This document shows positions 61,309 to 64,000 of a stretch of 64,000 nucleotides of DNA, in pieces (positions within the stretch are counted from its first letter, which is position 1; each line of letters begins with the position of its first letter). Position numbers and translations under genes: made by a program. The notes below the pieces were generated by a model. It was not told where the DNA came from. It saw only the letters and a list, made by a program, of their open reading frames with translations, and did not search any database. The stretch is from the NCBI GenBank assembly GCA_963850915.1, contig CAWKND010000005.1:682001-746000 (forward strand), in the 5' to 3' direction. This DNA comes from CAVTWH01 sp963850915. GTDB lineage: Bacteria > Actinomycetota > Actinomycetes > Mycobacteriales > Micromonosporaceae.

Positions 61309-63720
61309 GTGAACCCGCTCCTTCCGCACCCGGCAATGCGCGATGTCGACCCGTTCGCCCGGCTGGCCGGCCAGCTGCACGAGGCCACCCAGGCGGCGAG
61401 TAACGCCTACCGTGACTCCGGCCGGCTGATCCGGCTGCTGGGCGTACTGGGCAGCCCAGCAGCACCGGGCGAGCTGCTCGGCCGGGCGCTCGCCGTCCTC
61501 TCCGAGGCGTACAACGCCGACCTGGTGTGCGTGGTCAGCCCGGTGGGCGACCGGTTCCTGGTCACCGCGGCACGTGGGCTCGCCGAGGACGATCCGTCCT
61601 TTGTGGACACTTGGCAGCTCGGACCCGTTGCGGCGCAGGCGATCCACTCCGGCCAGCCGGCAGCCGTGCGGCTCGAACCGGGGGAGCACAACCCGGATGT
61701 ACCGGCCAGCCTCGCCCCGCTGGGGCTGCGCTCCGCCGCGTTCGTACCCATGTCACCGCTGGTCCGCCCGTCCGACGAGATGCTGGTGCTCTGCCGCAGC
61801 AGCGGAGAACCGTTCACCGGTACCGACCTGCATGTACTGGGCAGCGTCGCGCAGCGACTCGCGGTGGCGGCGCAGGACCGGGAGCGCGCGGTGGCCATCG
61901 AGCGGCTGGCCGAGTCCGGGCACCGGCTCACCGCGCATATCGATCCGGGCCGGTTGATGACCGTGGCGGCCGAGGTCATCCACCGGCTCACCATGGCGGA
62001 CGTGGCCTGGGTGATGGAGATCCTCGACGGTACCGCCTACCTGCGCGCGCAGCACGGCGACCGGACCGGGGCCGGCCCGGCGCAGCGGGTACCGGTCGGC
62101 GAACTCGACGCCTGGCCGACCGTGGTGACCGGCGCCTCCTGGTCGGCGCCGCTGCCCCGGGACGGAGAACTGTTACCCCGCGCCGGATTGTGCGTCCCCG
62201 TGATGCGCGACGGCCGGCCGATCCTCCTGCTGTACGCGACCCGCAGCGGCCCCCGCCTGTTCAGTCCCGAGGTCGTCGAGATCGCCGAGATCTTCGCCCG
62301 CAACCTCGGTGGCGCCCTGGTGAACGCCGATCTCTACCAGGAGCTGCACGACCGGGCGACGCTCGACCCGCTCACCGGCCTGGCCAACCGCACGGTGGCC
62401 GGCCAGCGGCTGGAGCAGGTGCTGGGTACCAGCGCGACGACCCACGCCAATGGCCTTGCCGGCCTGCTCTTCTGCGATCTGGACGGCTTCAAGGCGATCA
62501 ACGACCGGCTCGGGCACGAGGTCGGCGACGCCCTGCTCCAGCAGGTGGCCCGGCGGCTGCAGCACGGGCTGCGCCCCAGCGACCTGCTCGCCCGGTTCGG
62601 CGGCGACGAGTTCATCGCGGTACTCAGTGCCATCGACAGCCTGGCCGATGTCACCGCGGTGGGTCGGCGGCTCGTCGACGCCCTCGCCGAGCCGTTCCAG
62701 CTGGGCGGCGAGCGGGTGAACGTGTCGGCGAGCATCGGCGGAGTACTGGGCGTACGCGGTCGCTCCACCGCGAGCGCCATGCTCCGGGACGCGGACGCGG
62801 CGATGTACGTGGCGAAGTCGCGGGGCCGGGGGGTGGTCGAGGTCTTCGACGACGCCGCCTCGCACCGTTCGCTGGACCGGCTGAGTGTCCGCTCGGAGCT
62901 GCTGCTGGCTCGCGACCGGGGCGAGTTCGAGGTGCTGTACCAGCCGATCGTGGCACTGGGCAGCGGCCGGCCGGTCGCCTTCGAGGCGCTGCTGCGCTGG
63001 ACCCACCACCAGCGCGGCCCGATCCCGCCGGACGTGTTCATCCCGCTGGCCGAGGAGACGGGGGAGATCGGTTCGATCGGTACCTGGGTGATGGAGCAGG
63101 CCTGCCGTCAGCTCGCCAGCTGGCGCCGACTGCCGGGCTGGTCCGAGCTCACCATCAACGTCAACCTCGCCCCCAGCCAGCTGGCCCGGGCCGGTACCGC
63201 GGCGGAGATCCTGGAACTGGTCCGCCGGACCGGTGTGGAGCCGGGGCAGCTGTGGCTGGAGGTGACTGAGAAGAGCCGGATCAGCGACGACGTGGCGGCC
63301 GCGACCGAGCAGCTGCGCGCCGGCGGTGTGCGCTTCGCGCTCGACGACTTCGGCAGCGCCTACTCGAACCTGGCCTACCTGAAGCAGTTCCCGGCGGAGT
63401 GCCTGAAGATCGACCGATCGTTCGTCGACGGTGTTGACCAGGACGGTACCGACCGCAGCATCGTACGGGCCATTCTCGCCATGGCCGGCTCGCTCCGGCT
63501 GACGGTGGTGGCCGAAGGCATCGAACGGACCGGCCAACGGGACGCGCTACTCGGCCTCGGCTGCGAACTCGGCCAGGGGTTCCTGTTCGCTCCGGGGCTG
63601 TCCGCCGCGTCGGCGACCCGGCTGCTGACCGGTCCGGCCGTCTGTGCCGAACCGCGCGGGTACCCGGAGTCGATGATGATGGCCGGCGCCACCGGAACCG
63701 GCCCCCGGGAACGCCCCTGA
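61309..63720 (+). CDS. GAF-GGDEF-EAL cyclic-di-GMP synthase/phosphodiesterase
   Basis: 803 residues. Two GAF-like sensory regions (about 45-190 and 200-345), then GGDEF (RFGGDEF at about 427-433) with the inhibitory RxxD site (RPSD) five residues upstream, and EAL with its key residues: FEALLRW, INVNLAPSQ, LEVTEKS, ALDDFGSAYSNL, LKIDRSFV and VAEGIE. Both the cyclase and the phosphodiesterase sites look competent, so the net direction cannot be read from the sequence. No transmembrane helix, so cytoplasmic. Coupled to the FIST gene, whose product probably passes it a signal. Confidence 0.93.
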   Translation: MNPLLPHPAMRDVDPFARLAGQLHEATQAASNAYRDSGRLIRLLGVLGSPAAPGELLGRALAVLSEAYNADLVCVVSPVGDRFLVTAARGLAEDDPSFVDTWQLGPVAAQAIHSGQPAAVRLEPGEHNPDVPASLAPLGLRSAAFVPMSPLVRPSDEMLVLCRSSGEPFTGTDLHVLGSVAQRLAVAAQDRERAVAIERLAESGHRLTAHIDPGRLMTVAAEVIHRLTMADVAWVMEILDGTAYLRAQHGDRTGAGPAQRVPVGELDAWPTVVTGASWSAPLPRDGELLPRAGLCVPVMRDGRPILLLYATRSGPRLFSPEVVEIAEIFARNLGGALVNADLYQELHDRATLDPLTGLANRTVAGQRLEQVLGTSATTHANGLAGLLFCDLDGFKAINDRLGHEVGDALLQQVARRLQHGLRPSDLLARFGGDEFIAVLSAIDSLADVTAVGRRLVDALAEPFQLGGERVNVSASIGGVLGVRGRSTASAMLRDADAAMYVAKSRGRGVVEVFDDAASHRSLDRLSVRSELLLARDRGEFEVLYQPIVALGSGRPVAFEALLRWTHHQRGPIPPDVFIPLAEETGEIGSIGTWVMEQACRQLASWRRLPGWSELTINVNLAPSQLARAGTAAEILELVRRTGVEPGQLWLEVTEKSRISDDVAAATEQLRAGGVRFALDDFGSAYSNLAYLKQFPAECLKIDRSFVDGVDQDGTDRSIVRAILAMAGSLRLTVVAEGIERTGQRDALLGLGCELGQGFLFAPGLSAASATRLLTGPAVCAEPRGYPESMMMAGATGTGPRERP

Positions 63721-63761
63721 CGCCGATGCCTCAGCGGGCGACGGCGTGATGAGAGCACAGC

Positions 63762-64000
63762 TCAGTGGAGCACCGGGATCTGCGGGGCCAGCCGGCTCAG
63801 CAGCGGGCGGGCCGCGGCCAGGATCACCGAGCGGTCGTCGGTCACCACAAACTCGAAGCCATCCGGCTCGTCCTCGAGCGCGCGGGCGAACAGGCCGTGC
63901 GCGAACTGGCTGCCGATGACCAGTACGTTCCACTCGCGGATGAGTGGATCGTCGGGCGACAGTGCGCAGCCGCGGATGTTGGTACCGGGCTGCGTCGGCA
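63762..64000 (-). CDS. DICT-domain sensory protein, partial (C-terminal end)
   Basis: The last 79 residues of a gene that begins beyond the window. PGTNIRGCALSPDDPLIREWNVLVIGSQFA and FEFVVTDDRSVILAAARPLLSRL fit the DICT sensory domain, found with diguanylate cyclases, two-component proteins and MerR-type regulators. It is convergent with the GGDEF-EAL gene (41 bases between stops). The missing N-terminal part would show which kind it is. Confidence 0.7.
   Translation of the reverse strand, partial: PTQPGTNIRGCALSPDDPLIREWNVLVIGSQFAHGLFARALEDEPDGFEFVVTDDRSVILAAARPLLSRLAPQIPVLH

Overview
The window is high-GC DNA with start/stop overlaps (ATGA, GTGA), frequent GTG starts and gene families typical of Actinobacteria: AfsR/SARP regulator, polyphosphate glucokinase, GPP34, DinB/DUF664, DUF6069, ECF42 sigma factor. 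I would place it in or near the Micromonosporaceae, but no marker gene here proves that. I saw no rRNA, tRNA, CRISPR array, complete insertion sequence, or polyketide/peptide synthetase.

Layout. 1-4.3 kb: a truncated BlaR1-like M56 peptidase and BlaI repressor, divergent from a coupled operon (processive glycosyltransferase, polysaccharide deacetylase, UDP-glucose 4-epimerase); a block of CTACTAC/GTAGTAG dyads lies between them. 4.3-16.2 kb: accessory metabolic genes (secreted phosphoesterase, decayed aldehyde dehydrogenase with a QsdR-type regulator, lone PemK-like toxin, nucleotidyltransferase, SDR, VOC, GNAT and GlxA-type genes, flavin-binding oxidase, ROK kinase with mannose-6-phosphate isomerase). 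16.4-25.7 kb: SARP regulator, a hydrolase-glycosyltransferase fusion divergent from a methyltransferase, a BtuF-like binding protein, a phosphatase and an HtrA-type protease. 25.7-27.8 kb: a disturbed segment with a broken secreted protein, an HtrA 3' remnant, a 26-bp perfect palindrome, and a 5'-truncated LPXTG surface protein bracketed by two copies of a 57-bp repeat.

27.8-36.4 kb: XRE regulator divergent from a DHA2-type efflux pump, a VOC/UvrA-like pair, AraC/VOC pair, a four-domain PCD-VOC fusion and a membrane protein. 36.4-47.8 kb: a cation efflux protein, a simple-sequence repeat, then a five-gene coupled operon on the minus strand (DUF4132, MoxR AAA+ ATPase, DUF5682, VWA, SWIM zinc finger) matching in content and order the uncharacterised yehI/yehLMPQ locus of E. 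coli. 47.9-50.3 kb: ECF42-type sigma factor with its DGPF partner, divergent from a DUF6069 gene, with matching ECF promoters facing both ways. 50.3-59.1 kb: mixed accessory genes, including a class A beta-lactamase-like protein and an AT-rich HAD gene that looks foreign. 59.2-64 kb: ppgK, then a FIST sensor coupled to a GGDEF-EAL protein, convergent with a DICT-domain protein cut by the window edge.

At least nine otherwise well-preserved genes carry single-base-type frameshifts, several of them at doubled bases. This points to uncorrected sequencing errors in part of the assembly, so most frameshifted genes are probably intact in the organism. The aldehyde dehydrogenase, the HtrA remnant and the LPXTG fragment are different: they have real deletions or truncations.
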